62,489 bases of DNA, from assembly GCA_902591485.1 (NCBI GenBank), contig CACJAV010000007.1, positions 1 through 62,489 on the forward strand. Reading direction: 5' to 3'. This document shows, one piece after another, positions 25,536 to 34,548 of the stretch. Below the pieces are notes generated by a model. The model was given only the letters and a program-made list of their open reading frames with translations. It was not told the origin of the DNA and made no database searches. The DNA comes from an uncultured Alphaproteobacteria bacterium. Lineage in GTDB: Bacteria > Pseudomonadota > Alphaproteobacteria > HIMB59 > GCA-002718135. The number at the start of each line of letters is the position of its first letter. Position 1 is the first letter of the stretch. The position numbers were made by a program, and so were the translations under genes.

Positions 25536-26669
25536 ATGGAAGCTATCAATAGTTTTAGAGAACTTTTTTTTGAAGTATGGAATCAAGGTGTATTTGGCTT
25601 AAACGCTACTGATATTATTGTAGGTATCATTATTTTCCTTATTTTTTATATTTTAAGGAGATTATTTGCTCGATTTGTAATTAGAAAGCTTACCAAAATT
25701 GTTAATAGAACTTCAAATAACATCGATAATACCGTTGTCGAAGTTATTGAAGGTCCTTTAAAATTTCTCCCAATAGTTCTTGGTTTTTTTATAGCAACTT
25801 CCTATATTGAGATATCTCTTGAAGTTCAAAATTTTGTAGATCTTTTAAACAGAACTCTAATTACGATATTTATTTTTTGGCTTTTGCATCAGCTTGTCAT
25901 TCCATTTTCATATATAATAAAAAATTTTGAAGATAAGCTTTCCAAGCCACTTGTTAATTGGACTTTAAAAGGATTAGAAATAATTATCATAGTCCTTGGT
26001 ATTGTTGCAGTTTTAGAACTTTGGGGCATAAAAGTTGGACCTGTTATAGCTGGATTAGGATTATTTGGAGTTGCAGTAGCATTAGGTGCACAAGATTTAT
26101 TTAAAAATTTAATAAGTGGAATTATGATTTTAATGGAAAAAAGATTTACAATTGGAGATGTAATTTTAGTATCCAATGAAGTAGAAGGAGTGGTTGAGCA
26201 AATAGGCTTTAGGTCAACGTTAGTTAGAAGGTTTGACTCCACTCCAGTTATGATACCTAATTATAAATTTGCTGAACAATCTGTTACTAATTATTCCAGA
26301 AGACATCACAGGAGAATACGATGGTTGATTGGACTGGAATATAAAACAAGTATTGATCAATTAAAAAAGATTAGGGACTCAATAACTAAATTGATTGTGG
26401 AAAATAATGATTTTGCAAAGAATGAAAATAGTAATTTTTTCATAAGAATAGACAGTTTTTCTGATAGTTCGATTGATATGCTTGTCCAAGCATTTACTGT
26501 TACAAATGAGTGGTCAGAATATTTAAGAATTAAAGAAGAGCTAGCTGTATCAATTAAACAAATTGTAGAATCAAATAATGCTGGTTTTGCTTTCCCTAGT
26601 CAATCCTTATATGTGGAGTCCTATTCAAATGAAAAACCAGAAATTTTTAATTCAAAATCATCAAAATGA
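25536..26669 (+). CDS. MscS-family mechanosensitive channel
   Basis: A 377-residue inner-membrane protein with several N-terminal helices (the first near DIIVGIIIFLIFYIL). The MscS pore helix is rich in Gly/Ala (GPVIAGLGLFGVAVALGAQDLFKNLISG), followed by the beta domain (KRFTIGDVILVSNEVEGVVEQIGFRST). It would release small osmolytes on hypo-osmotic shock, which fits an organism that handles methylated osmolytes. A TTG at 25530 is possible, but the ATG at 25536 is preferred. It overlaps the downstream AI-2E-family gene by four bases. Confidence 0.92.
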   Translation: MEAINSFRELFFEVWNQGVFGLNATDIIVGIIIFLIFYILRRLFARFVIRKLTKIVNRTSNNIDNTVVEVIEGPLKFLPIVLGFFIATSYIEISLEVQNFVDLLNRTLITIFIFWLLHQLVIPFSYIIKNFEDKLSKPLVNWTLKGLEIIIIVLGIVAVLELWGIKVGPVIAGLGLFGVAVALGAQDLFKNLISGIMILMEKRFTIGDVILVSNEVEGVVEQIGFRSTLVRRFDSTPVMIPNYKFAEQSVTNYSRRHHRRIRWLIGLEYKTSIDQLKKIRDSITKLIVENNDFAKNENSNFFIRIDSFSDSSIDMLVQAFTVTNEWSEYLRIKEELAVSIKQIVESNNAGFAFPSQSLYVESYSNEKPEIFNSKSSK

Positions 26670-27676
26670 AAAATTCTTTAGAAACAAATAGAATAGTTAC
26701 AGGTTCTCTTTTTATAATAGCTAGTATTGCAGTTGCTTTTATTTTAAACTTTGCTCAACCTTTTTTAGTGCCTTTAGTTATTGCACTTTTAATTCGTATA
26801 TTAATTGATCCAATTATAGATTATCAAATTGATTATTTGCATATCCATAGAATAGTTGCAGTTTTTGTAAGTCTTTGTCTAATTGTTTTTTTATTTATAA
26901 TTATTGTTCCTTTTATTGGTTCCTCAGTTATTACTTTTTTACAATCTGCAGATGATTACAATAATAAAGTATTAATACTTATTGATTTAGGCATTTCAGA
27001 ACTTAAGAAATATAGTATAGAAATCGACAGAGAAACTATTAGAAATTCACTAAATACTCTTCCATTACTTGATTGGGCATCGACACTTTTAAGCAATAGT
27101 GCAAATTTTATCTCGAAGTTAGTCTTAATAATAATTATGACTTTATTTTTGCTTCTTGGCAAAAAATCTACAAATACATCAGCAGAATGGAATGATATAA
27201 TTAGTCATGTAAAAAAATATATTTTTACTAAATTTATTACTTCTTCTATTACAGGTGTGGCAGCTGGATTAATTTATTGGTTCTTGGGTTTAGAATTGGC
27301 ATTTATATTTGGTTCACTAACTTTTATACTTAATTTTATTCCAGTAGTGGGGTCAATTATAGCTGTTCTGCTTCCAATTCCTATAGCAATTTTGCAATAT
27401 ACAGACTTGTCATCAGTGCTTTTGGTAATTTTTCTACCAGCCATTATTCATCAGATTATTGGAAACGTGATTGAGCCAAAAATTTTTGGAGATGCTTTTG
27501 GATTACATCCTATAACGATTATTTTATCCTTAATTTTTTGGGGAATGATATGGGGAATAATTGGTGTGCTTTTGGCTGCGCCACTTACTGCAATTATCAG
27601 AGTTACTTTTGAGCGGTTTGAGTCAACAAAACAGATAGCAAGATTATTAGAGGGAAAAATCCACCTTAAAACTTAA
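26666..27676 (+). CDS. AI-2E family transporter
   Basis: A 336-residue polytopic inner-membrane protein of the AI-2E (TqsA/YdiK/PerM) family. The family hallmarks are the N-terminal helix pair (AVAFILNFAQPFLVPLVIALLIRILIDP) and the conserved C-terminal region GNVIEPKIFGDAFGLHPITIILSL. Members export diverse small molecules or act as Na+/H+ antiporters, so the family name does not prove autoinducer transport. It is co-transcribed with the mscS-type gene through a four-base ATGA overlap. Confidence 0.9.
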   Translation: MKNSLETNRIVTGSLFIIASIAVAFILNFAQPFLVPLVIALLIRILIDPIIDYQIDYLHIHRIVAVFVSLCLIVFLFIIIVPFIGSSVITFLQSADDYNNKVLILIDLGISELKKYSIEIDRETIRNSLNTLPLLDWASTLLSNSANFISKLVLIIIMTLFLLLGKKSTNTSAEWNDIISHVKKYIFTKFITSSITGVAAGLIYWFLGLELAFIFGSLTFILNFIPVVGSIIAVLLPIPIAILQYTDLSSVLLVIFLPAIIHQIIGNVIEPKIFGDAFGLHPITIILSLIFWGMIWGIIGVLLAAPLTAIIRVTFERFESTKQIARLLEGKIHLKT

Positions 27677-27677
27677 A

Positions 27678-28151
27678 TTACTTTAGGACTTCTTTAGCAA
27701 TTTGATAACTAAAACCAGCTCTTGCCATTTTAGAGAGTTTTTTTTCAAAGTCTTTATTATCATTTAATAAATTTCTTTTTTTTGCAAATTTAAAGGCATT
27801 ATCTTTTTCTAAATTGGTATTTTTTTTATAAAAATTAGATATTTGTTGATCAGCTAATTTATTTTCAACTCCTTTTCGAATAAGATATTGCTTAATATAA
27901 TTTTTTGATTTTGCTTGTACTAAAAGAGAACTAATTTTTGACTCAACAAAAACTATATCATTTAATAACTTCTGTTGTTCTAGCTTGTAAGTAACATTTT
28001 TTATTTCTTGATATAATTCATATCTTATTTTTTTTTCTTCAGTTAATCGTCTAATTTTTTTCTTTAGAATGTACTCTAAGTTTTTTTTACTAGATGAATA
28101 TTTGCTTAAATAATAAACGGCATATTTTAATAATTTATCTTTATAATCCAT
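27678..28151 (-). CDS. recX: RecX-family regulatory protein
   Basis: Modulator of RecA filaments. The 157-residue helical protein starts with the RecX pattern (KYAVYYLSKYSSSKKNLEYILKKKIRRL) and ends with the typical SKMARAGFSYQIAKEVL. The three-helix repeats are diverged and lysine-rich, as expected in an AT-rich genome. recA is not in the window. It converges on the AI-2E transporter gene with one base between the stops and is divergent from the ABC-2 permease, about 45 bases away. Confidence 0.82.
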   Translation of the reverse strand: MDYKDKLLKYAVYYLSKYSSSKKNLEYILKKKIRRLTEEKKIRYELYQEIKNVTYKLEQQKLLNDIVFVESKISSLLVQAKSKNYIKQYLIRKGVENKLADQQISNFYKKNTNLEKDNAFKFAKKRNLLNDNKDFEKKLSKMARAGFSYQIAKEVLK

Positions 28152-28196
28152 AATTGATATTTATATCTTAAGTGTTTATTATAAAAATACATTATT

Positions 28197-28967
28197 ATGT
28201 TTTCATATAATTATTTATGCGTATTTACTTTATTTAAAAAAGAAGTTCATAGATTTCTTAAAGTAGGTATTCAAACAGTTATTGGTCCTGCAATTAGCTC
28301 ACTATTATTTTTAGCTGTGTTTTCACTCGCTTTAGGTCGATCAGTTAATCAAATTAATAATGTTAATTTGTCAGAATTTATTGCCCCAGGTTTGATAATG
28401 ATGACAATGCTACAAAATTCATTTGCTAATGCTGCTTCTAGTATAGGTCAGGCTAAATTTCAGGGCAATATAGTTGATATTTTAATGTCACCTCTGTCAG
28501 ATTTTGAACTTGCTGCTGGATATATTCTAGGAGCAGTAGCTAGAGGTCTGATTTGTGGATTAGTAACATTTTTTGGAATTTTATTTTTTGTGCCTCTTTC
28601 TGTATATTCTTATTCAGCATTATTTTTTTATAGTCTAATGGGCTGCATGATGATGGGCAGTATGGGAGTTATGGTTGGTATTTGGGCTGATAAGTGGGAT
28701 CAGCAACAAGGAATTACAAATTTTATTGTTCTTCCTTTAACTTTTTTATCAGGCACTTTTTATTCAATTTCTAGATTGCCAGAATTTTGGCAAAATTTTG
28801 CTCTATTTAATCCATTCTTTTATAACATAGATGGCTTACGTTATGCCTTCATTGGACAATCTGACAGTGAATTATTATCTGGCGCAATTATTCTATTAAT
28901 TTTAAATGTTTGTTTATTTTTTTTATGTTATTTTATGTTTAAAGAGGGTTACAAGTTAAAATCTTAA
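28197..28967 (+). CDS. ABC-2 type transporter permease
   Basis: A 256-residue membrane protein with six predicted helices and the ABC-2 signature near the C-terminus (NFIVLPLTFLSGTFYSISRLPEFWQNFALFNPFFYNIDGLRYAFIG). It resembles the YadH/NodJ group that exports lipids, polysaccharides or drugs with a separate ATPase. No ABC ATPase gene is adjacent, so the partner must be encoded elsewhere. It is nine bases upstream of argD on the same strand. Confidence 0.88.
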   Translation: MFSYNYLCVFTLFKKEVHRFLKVGIQTVIGPAISSLLFLAVFSLALGRSVNQINNVNLSEFIAPGLIMMTMLQNSFANAASSIGQAKFQGNIVDILMSPLSDFELAAGYILGAVARGLICGLVTFFGILFFVPLSVYSYSALFFYSLMGCMMMGSMGVMVGIWADKWDQQQGITNFIVLPLTFLSGTFYSISRLPEFWQNFALFNPFFYNIDGLRYAFIGQSDSELLSGAIILLILNVCLFFLCYFMFKEGYKLKS

Positions 28968-28975
28968 ATTTTATA

Positions 28976-30151
28976 ATGAGAACTAAAAGTAAAAGCTTCA
29001 TAATGCCAACTTATGGTGAGAGAGATTTAGCTTTTGCTAGAGGAAAGGGTTGCTATTTATATACTACATCTGGGAAGAAATATTTAGATTTTGCAGGTGG
29101 AATAGCTGTTAATTCATTAGGACATTGTCATCCACAATTAGTAAAAATATTAAATAAACAATCTAAAATACTTTGGCATACATCAAATTTATATAAAAAT
29201 AATAATCAAGAATTGTTTGCCAAAGAACTCTGCAATAAAACATTTGCAGACAGAGTTTTTTTTACTAATTCTGGTGCTGAAGCAATTGAATGTGGTTTAA
29301 AAGTCATAAAAAGTTATTGGAATTTAAAAAACAAAAATAAAAAAACCATTATTACTTTTAAAGGCGCTTTTCATGGAAGAACTTTTGCAGCTCTATCAGC
29401 ACAAAAAAATAAAAAATACTCTGAAGGCTTTACCCCTTTACTTAGTGGTTTTAAAAATATTACCTTCAATGATGAAAAAGTATTATTGAAAAATATTACT
29501 AAAGAAACTGCTGCAATAATGATTGAGCCAATTCAGGGCGAAGGTGGTATTAGACCCGCATCACTTAAATTTTTAAAATATATTAAGAAAATCTGCATAA
29601 AACATGATATTCTCCTTTTTTTAGATGAGGTTCAGTCTGGCTTTGGAAGATCAGGCAAATTATATGCTCATGAATGGGCTAAAATTAAGCCTGATATATT
29701 AGCAACGGCAAAAGGCATAGGTTCGGGATTTCCTTTGGGCGCATGTTTAGCGACTTCAAAGGCGAGTTTTGGGATGACTAGAGGAAAACATGGTTCAACT
29801 TATGGAGGGAATCCTTTAGCAGTAGCAATTGGAAGAGAAGTATTAAAAATTATTTCAAATAAAAAATTTTTAACTGATGTAGATGTTATATCTAGATATT
29901 TATGGAAAAATTTAAAACAATTACAAAGTAATTATGATGAAATTCTGGATGTCAGAGGTGCTGGACTTTTACTAGGTATTAAAACTAAACAAAATAATGT
30001 AATGATTGCTAATAAATTGAAAAAAAACAAATTATTAACTGTTCCAGCTGGTGATAATATAATTAGATTAGCTCCTCCACTAACTATTAATAAGATACAT
30101 GTAGATCAGGCAATAAAAATATTAAATCAAACATTTAAGACATTATTATGA
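28976..30151 (+). CDS. argD: Acetylornithine aminotransferase
   Basis: PLP enzyme that converts N-acetylglutamate semialdehyde to acetylornithine in arginine synthesis. The 391-residue product shows the class III features TNSGAEAIECGLK, FKGAFHGRTFAALSA, the Asp of LFLDEVQSGFGRSG, and the PLP lysine in ATAKGIGSGFPLG. Adjacency to argF, with a four-base overlap, supports ArgD over other class III aminotransferases. The first codons follow the permease gene after only eight bases. Confidence 0.95.
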   Translation: MRTKSKSFIMPTYGERDLAFARGKGCYLYTTSGKKYLDFAGGIAVNSLGHCHPQLVKILNKQSKILWHTSNLYKNNNQELFAKELCNKTFADRVFFTNSGAEAIECGLKVIKSYWNLKNKNKKTIITFKGAFHGRTFAALSAQKNKKYSEGFTPLLSGFKNITFNDEKVLLKNITKETAAIMIEPIQGEGGIRPASLKFLKYIKKICIKHDILLFLDEVQSGFGRSGKLYAHEWAKIKPDILATAKGIGSGFPLGACLATSKASFGMTRGKHGSTYGGNPLAVAIGREVLKIISNKKFLTDVDVISRYLWKNLKQLQSNYDEILDVRGAGLLLGIKTKQNNVMIANKLKKNKLLTVPAGDNIIRLAPPLTINKIHVDQAIKILNQTFKTLL

Positions 30152-31029
30152 AACATTTTATAGATATATCTGACTTCAATCGCAAACAACTTGATGCAAT
30201 TATAAAAAAAGCAAAACAGTTAAAAAAAAATCCAAATAAAGTCTCAAATAAGTGTCATCACAAAACTCTTGGTATGATTTTCCAAAAAGAATCTACAAGA
30301 ACAAGAGTAAGTTTTAATGTTGGATTTAGTAAAATGGGTGGTAATTGCATAGAGCTTAATACTAGTTCAATCGGGTTTGGAGAAAGGGAAAGTCATGAAG
30401 ATGTTCTGAGAGCATTATCACAATATATTGATGTTTTAATGATTAGAAACGATGATCATAATATCTTAAAAAATTTAAGTGCCTTGAATTTAATTCCAAT
30501 TATTAATGGTCTTTCTGATTATAGTCATCCTTGCCAAATCTTATCAGATCTTTTGACAATAACTGAAAAGCTTGGAGAAATACAAAATCATAAAATTTGC
30601 TGGATTGGAGATTATAATAATGTCCTGAGATCTCTTATAGAGCTGCAATATATTTATAATTTTAAACTTAATATTGTTTTGCCAAAAGAGATTGTAAGAA
30701 AAAATAAAATGAAAATAATTAAAAATAATAATTTGAGCATTACTAGTATTATTCAAGATGGGGTTAAAAGTGCGCACTGTGTAATGACAGATGCATGGAT
30801 ATCAATGGGAGAAAGTTCATCAAAAAAAAGATACTTTAAAAATTACCAAGTTAATAGTGATGTAATGAAAAATGCTAATAGAGATGCTATATTTATGCAT
30901 TGCCTTCCCGCACATAGAAACGAAGAAGTGTCTTCTGAATTACTAGATAGTAACCACTCAGTTGTGTGGGAGCAGGCACAAAATAGAATGTTCGTTCAAC
31001 AAGCAATTATATTAGAATTATTATCATGA
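30148..31029 (+). CDS. argF: Ornithine carbamoyltransferase
   Basis: Condenses carbamoyl phosphate with ornithine to citrulline. The 293-residue product has the carbamoyl-phosphate loop KESTRTRVSFN and the HPCQILSDLLT motif. The C-terminal HCLPAHRNEEV carries the catalytic Cys (also the ornithine contact). It is slightly shorter than the usual 305-330 residues but with no missing motif. It is the middle gene of argD-argF-lipoprotein, with four-base overlaps on both sides. Confidence 0.96.
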   Translation: MKHFIDISDFNRKQLDAIIKKAKQLKKNPNKVSNKCHHKTLGMIFQKESTRTRVSFNVGFSKMGGNCIELNTSSIGFGERESHEDVLRALSQYIDVLMIRNDDHNILKNLSALNLIPIINGLSDYSHPCQILSDLLTITEKLGEIQNHKICWIGDYNNVLRSLIELQYIYNFKLNIVLPKEIVRKNKMKIIKNNNLSITSIIQDGVKSAHCVMTDAWISMGESSSKKRYFKNYQVNSDVMKNANRDAIFMHCLPAHRNEEVSSELLDSNHSVVWEQAQNRMFVQQAIILELLS

Positions 31030-31589
31030 AGATATTTTTTTTGTTTCTTATTTTTTTTGTATTTTCGTGCCAGCCTGTTGAAAAATTAGATAGCATTGTG
31101 TTTGATAATAAACAATTTACTAGATTTGATATTATCTCTAGTACTATTGAAATAAACGAAATTTTTGAAAAAAAATTTTCAGACCCTTACATTGGGCACA
31201 CATTAAAAGTTGACCCATCTCAAAGAGTAATTAACTGGGTAAATGATAATTTTAAGAGTGTAGGTACTGAAAACATTTTTGTTGTTTCAATTTTAGACGC
31301 ATCTTTGTCTCAAACTGAATTTGAAAATACTGAAGCAAAAAATTTTGATGAAAAAATAAATTATAGATATGACTTATTCTATTTAATTGAGTTTAATCTA
31401 TTTAATGACTCTAGAGATTTAATTGCAACAACCTTGGTTGAAACTTCTAGATCTACAACTTCTGGATTATACATATCTATTAACGAAAAAGAAATTATTA
31501 TAGATGATTTAATTTATCAAAGCTTGAATGATCTTTCATATGAGTCAAATATATTGATCAAAAAATATATGAGTGCATTTATTTTATAA
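31026..31589 (+). CDS. Small lipoprotein downstream of argF
   Basis: I do not recognise the family with confidence. The 187 residues begin MKIFFLFLIFFVFSCQP, a signal peptide with an FSC lipobox. The rest is a mixed alpha/beta domain (RVINWVNDNFKSVGTENIFVVSILDASL) that looks like the periplasmic lipoproteins of about this size common in marine alphaproteobacteria. Its start overlaps argF by four bases, so it is part of the arg transcript, though no link to arginine is evident. It converges on trkH with no gap. Confidence 0.75.
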   Translation: MKIFFLFLIFFVFSCQPVEKLDSIVFDNKQFTRFDIISSTIEINEIFEKKFSDPYIGHTLKVDPSQRVINWVNDNFKSVGTENIFVVSILDASLSQTEFENTEAKNFDEKINYRYDLFYLIEFNLFNDSRDLIATTLVETSRSTTSGLYISINEKEIIIDDLIYQSLNDLSYESNILIKKYMSAFIL

Positions 31590-33038
31590 TCATTTTTTCC
31601 AAAAATTTTTAGAAAATAAAACTAAAATAGTAAAAATCTCTAATCTTCCAACTAACATAGTTAATGCTAGAATCCATTTTCCTATTTCATTAATGGACTC
31701 ATAGTTTCCATTAGGACCTATAACTTCACCAATACCCGGACCAACGTTTGAAATAGCTGATGCAGAAGCTGATAAAGCTGTTAAGAAATCTGTTCCAAGA
31801 AAACTTAATATCACCGATGATAAAATAAATAACAACACATAAATAAAGAAAAAACTAATAATAGAAGTGTAAGTGTTTTCAGTGACAGTTTTTTTATTAA
31901 ATTTCATTAAAAAAACTGCATGTGGTTGAGTTAATTTTTTTATTTGAAGTCTTACACCACGAAACAAAATTTGAAATCTAAAAATTTTAATACCTCCAGT
32001 TGTTGATCCTGCGCAACCTCCAACAAACATAACCATTAAAATAACTATTAATCCAAACCCTCCCCAATGATTGTAATTAGCTGAGGTGTAGCCTGTACCA
32101 GTTAATATTGAAGTTATATTAAAAGTTGTTAATCTTAATGCGTAAGACCATTCAATATTTAAATAGTGTTTTAACCAAAACAAAGAAATAAAAACTATAG
32201 AAATTAATAAAAAAATAAATAGTCTGATTTGATCATCTTTAAAAATAGATGTTTTTTGTCCATGAATAAATTTTATAAATACGACAAATGGTAAACTCCC
32301 TAAAATCATAAAAATTATTGAAATGTTCTCTAGTGTGTGAGAGTCAAAATGTGCAAATGATAAACTTTTATTTGAAAATCCTCCTGTAGAAATTGTTGTC
32401 ATAGCATGAATTAATGAATCGAAACCATTCATTCCAAAAAAATAATATGAAAATAAGCAGAGAATTGTTAATCCAAAATATAAAATTATAATTTCAAAAA
32501 TAAATTTATTTATTCTGGGTAGTGTTTTTTCATATGGGTCATCATGCTCCATATGTAATAGTTGCATACCTCCAATTTGTAATGTTGGCAAAATTGCTAC
32601 TGCTAACACAATTATACCAATTCCCCCAAACCATTGTAACAGTGAACGCCAAATTAAGATACCCTCTGATAAACTATCTAAATTAGATATTACTGTAGAA
32701 CCAGTAGTTGTAATGCCACTAACTGATTCAAAAAAAGCATTTGTAAAATTGAGTGATGAACTTGAATATATAAATGGTAGTGACCCAAAAAGAGCTATAA
32801 TTAACCAAGATAATATTGTTAATAGAAACGCTTGTCTAAGATTAATTTTCATTTTTTCTTTTTTAAAACCTACATACAGCACTAAACCAATGAAAAATGT
32901 TAGACAGCTAATGAAGAAAAACTGTTTCCAATCCTCATTATTATTTATGTAGTCAAATATCATTGGAATTAATAATGCTATTGACTCAATGCATAATAAT
33001 AGGCCTAGTATGTTAAGTATTGGGCGAAAATCTCGCAT
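31590..33038 (-). CDS. trkH: Trk/Ktr potassium uptake membrane subunit
   Basis: A 482-residue potassium transporter with the four-fold repeated pore architecture. Selectivity-filter glycines appear in SVSGITTTGST, MTTISTGGFSN, ILTGTGYTS and SAISNVGPGIG. The segment FVGGCAGSTTGGIKIFRFQ is a strong TrkH signature. K+ uptake would be driven by the proton or sodium gradient. The regulatory subunit trkA is not in this window. The first gene upstream on this strand is apaG, 13 bases away, probably in the same unit. Confidence 0.95.
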   Translation of the reverse strand: MRDFRPILNILGLLLCIESIALLIPMIFDYINNNEDWKQFFFISCLTFFIGLVLYVGFKKEKMKINLRQAFLLTILSWLIIALFGSLPFIYSSSSLNFTNAFFESVSGITTTGSTVISNLDSLSEGILIWRSLLQWFGGIGIIVLAVAILPTLQIGGMQLLHMEHDDPYEKTLPRINKFIFEIIILYFGLTILCLFSYYFFGMNGFDSLIHAMTTISTGGFSNKSLSFAHFDSHTLENISIIFMILGSLPFVVFIKFIHGQKTSIFKDDQIRLFIFLLISIVFISLFWLKHYLNIEWSYALRLTTFNITSILTGTGYTSANYNHWGGFGLIVILMVMFVGGCAGSTTGGIKIFRFQILFRGVRLQIKKLTQPHAVFLMKFNKKTVTENTYTSIISFFFIYVLLFILSSVILSFLGTDFLTALSASASAISNVGPGIGEVIGPNGNYESINEIGKWILALTMLVGRLEIFTILVLFSKNFWKK

Positions 33039-33051
33039 AAATTATTATTTA

Positions 33052-33444
33052 CTAATTTAAATTATTTTTTACAAATGGACTATCTAGTGAAAACTGTGGT
33101 ATTATAACATCAAATTTTTTTCCTTCATTCGTTTCCATCTCATAATGACCACCCATGAAACCAGAAGGTGTTGATAATGGAGTACCACTTGTATACTCAA
33201 ATTTTTCTCCCGGATTTAAGATAGGTTGTTCACCAACTACACCTTCACCTTTTACTTCTTGCTCAGAACCATTAGAGTCAATTATTTTCCAATATCTATT
33301 TTTAAGCTGAACTTTTTCATTACTTTGATTATCTATAGTAACCTGGTAGGCCCAGACAAAATGCTGATCTTCAGGCTCAGATTGATCATCCAAAAAATAT
33401 GGATTCACTGTAATATTTATTTTTTTTGTTTTTTTGGAATACAT
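33052..33444 (-). CDS. apaG: ApaG-domain protein (Co2+/Mg2+ efflux-associated)
   Basis: A 130-residue protein of the ApaG (DUF525) beta-sandwich family. The typical core is HFVWAYQVTIDNQSNEKVQLKNRYW, followed by GVVGEQPILNPGEKFEYTSGTPLSTPSGFMGGHY. Its biochemical role is unsettled; it was named from the E. coli apaGH operon and linked genetically to cobalt/magnesium tolerance. It lies upstream of trkH and about 55 bases downstream of the OmpA lipoprotein gene, on the same strand. Confidence 0.93.
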   Translation of the reverse strand: MYSKKTKKINITVNPYFLDDQSEPEDQHFVWAYQVTIDNQSNEKVQLKNRYWKIIDSNGSEQEVKGEGVVGEQPILNPGEKFEYTSGTPLSTPSGFMGGHYEMETNEGKKFDVIIPQFSLDSPFVKNNLN

Positions 33445-33498
33445 AAATTTTTAAATATTTTAATAATTCCCAATATACCAAAATATATTAAATCCAAG

Positions 33499-34389
33499 CT
33501 AATTTAGTATTTTAACCTCAGCCCTTCTGTTTGCGGGATGTTTTGTATTATCGGGAGTTTTAATCGCTAACTCCTTTTCCCCTCTACCTAATACAGAAAT
33601 TTTATTTTCATCTATTCCTAAACTTATTAGAATTTGTTTTATAGCCTCAGCACGTTTAATAGAAAGTCTTAAATTATATTCATCACTACCTTTAGTATCT
33701 GTGTGTCCAAATACGATATAGTTACTGAGATCTTTTTTATTTTTATTTATAAAAGTTTTTAAAGTATTAAAACTAATTTTGCTTAAGTTAAATTTATCAA
33801 AATCAAAGTAAATAATTTGCATCAAATCTTTATTTTCATTTTGAGTGACAATTGCAACTTGATTTTTATCTTCTGTGTTTTTTTCAGTTTTTTCAATATC
33901 TTTTTTTTCTGTTAATAAATTATTATAGATTGCATGCATTGCTGTTAAAAAATTATTTTTGCACTTTTCAATGTCCCAAGTTTGCCATTTCTCTTCCTCT
34001 TGTTCAGCCCAACAATCTAAAGAGCTTATTGCTTTTGCAAGATTTTGAGGATCATAAATAATCGCTTCTTCATAAATTGATATTAAATTATTATAGCCTA
34101 TTTTAATTTCTTTGAGCTTATCTTCAGGTATTTTCCAATATGTAAGTTTTTCAGGGTAAATATTTTCACCACTTATAGCTCTTAATGCCTTTTCAGAATA
34201 TAATTTTGCAGAATTCCAATCATGCATTTCTTCAGCCTCAAAAGTAGCGCTTTGCTGATAATTAGATAAAAGATATTGGTGAAAAGTTTCTGGATTATCA
34301 GACTGAATTTTTTTTACTTTTTCGTATGCTGCAGAGCAAGCCATTAAAAACAATAAAGGGAAAAATAAAGACAATTTGATTAATTTCAT
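33499..34389 (-). CDS. OmpA-family peptidoglycan-binding lipoprotein
   Basis: A 296-residue outer-membrane lipoprotein. A signal peptide with lipobox FLMAC spans residues 1-18. A helical N-terminal domain (about residues 30-180) is followed by a C-terminal OmpA domain. The latter has the peptidoglycan-binding pattern IIYFDFDKFNLS, FGHTDTKGSDEYNLRLSIKRAEAIK and LGRGEKELA...NRRAEV. It should tether the outer membrane to peptidoglycan. The N-terminal domain is the type seen in alphaproteobacterial OmpA-lipoproteins of unknown specific function. Its start is 160 bases from the divergent DmdA-like gene. Confidence 0.92.
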   Translation of the reverse strand: MKLIKLSLFFPLLFLMACSAAYEKVKKIQSDNPETFHQYLLSNYQQSATFEAEEMHDWNSAKLYSEKALRAISGENIYPEKLTYWKIPEDKLKEIKIGYNNLISIYEEAIIYDPQNLAKAISSLDCWAEQEEEKWQTWDIEKCKNNFLTAMHAIYNNLLTEKKDIEKTEKNTEDKNQVAIVTQNENKDLMQIIYFDFDKFNLSKISFNTLKTFINKNKKDLSNYIVFGHTDTKGSDEYNLRLSIKRAEAIKQILISLGIDENKISVLGRGEKELAIKTPDNTKHPANRRAEVKILN

Positions 34390-34548
34390 TTATCCTTATT
34401 AACAATCTAAGATGTCAAAACTTTGGCTCAATTGAGTTTTTTTTAAGATCAAGCTCCCCAGTTTTTTTAAATAATATTGATTTTATGATTGCGTAGGAAA
34501 AGAAGTTTAGATACCGCGTTGGATATATTTTTTTATAAGGAGCTAAGC

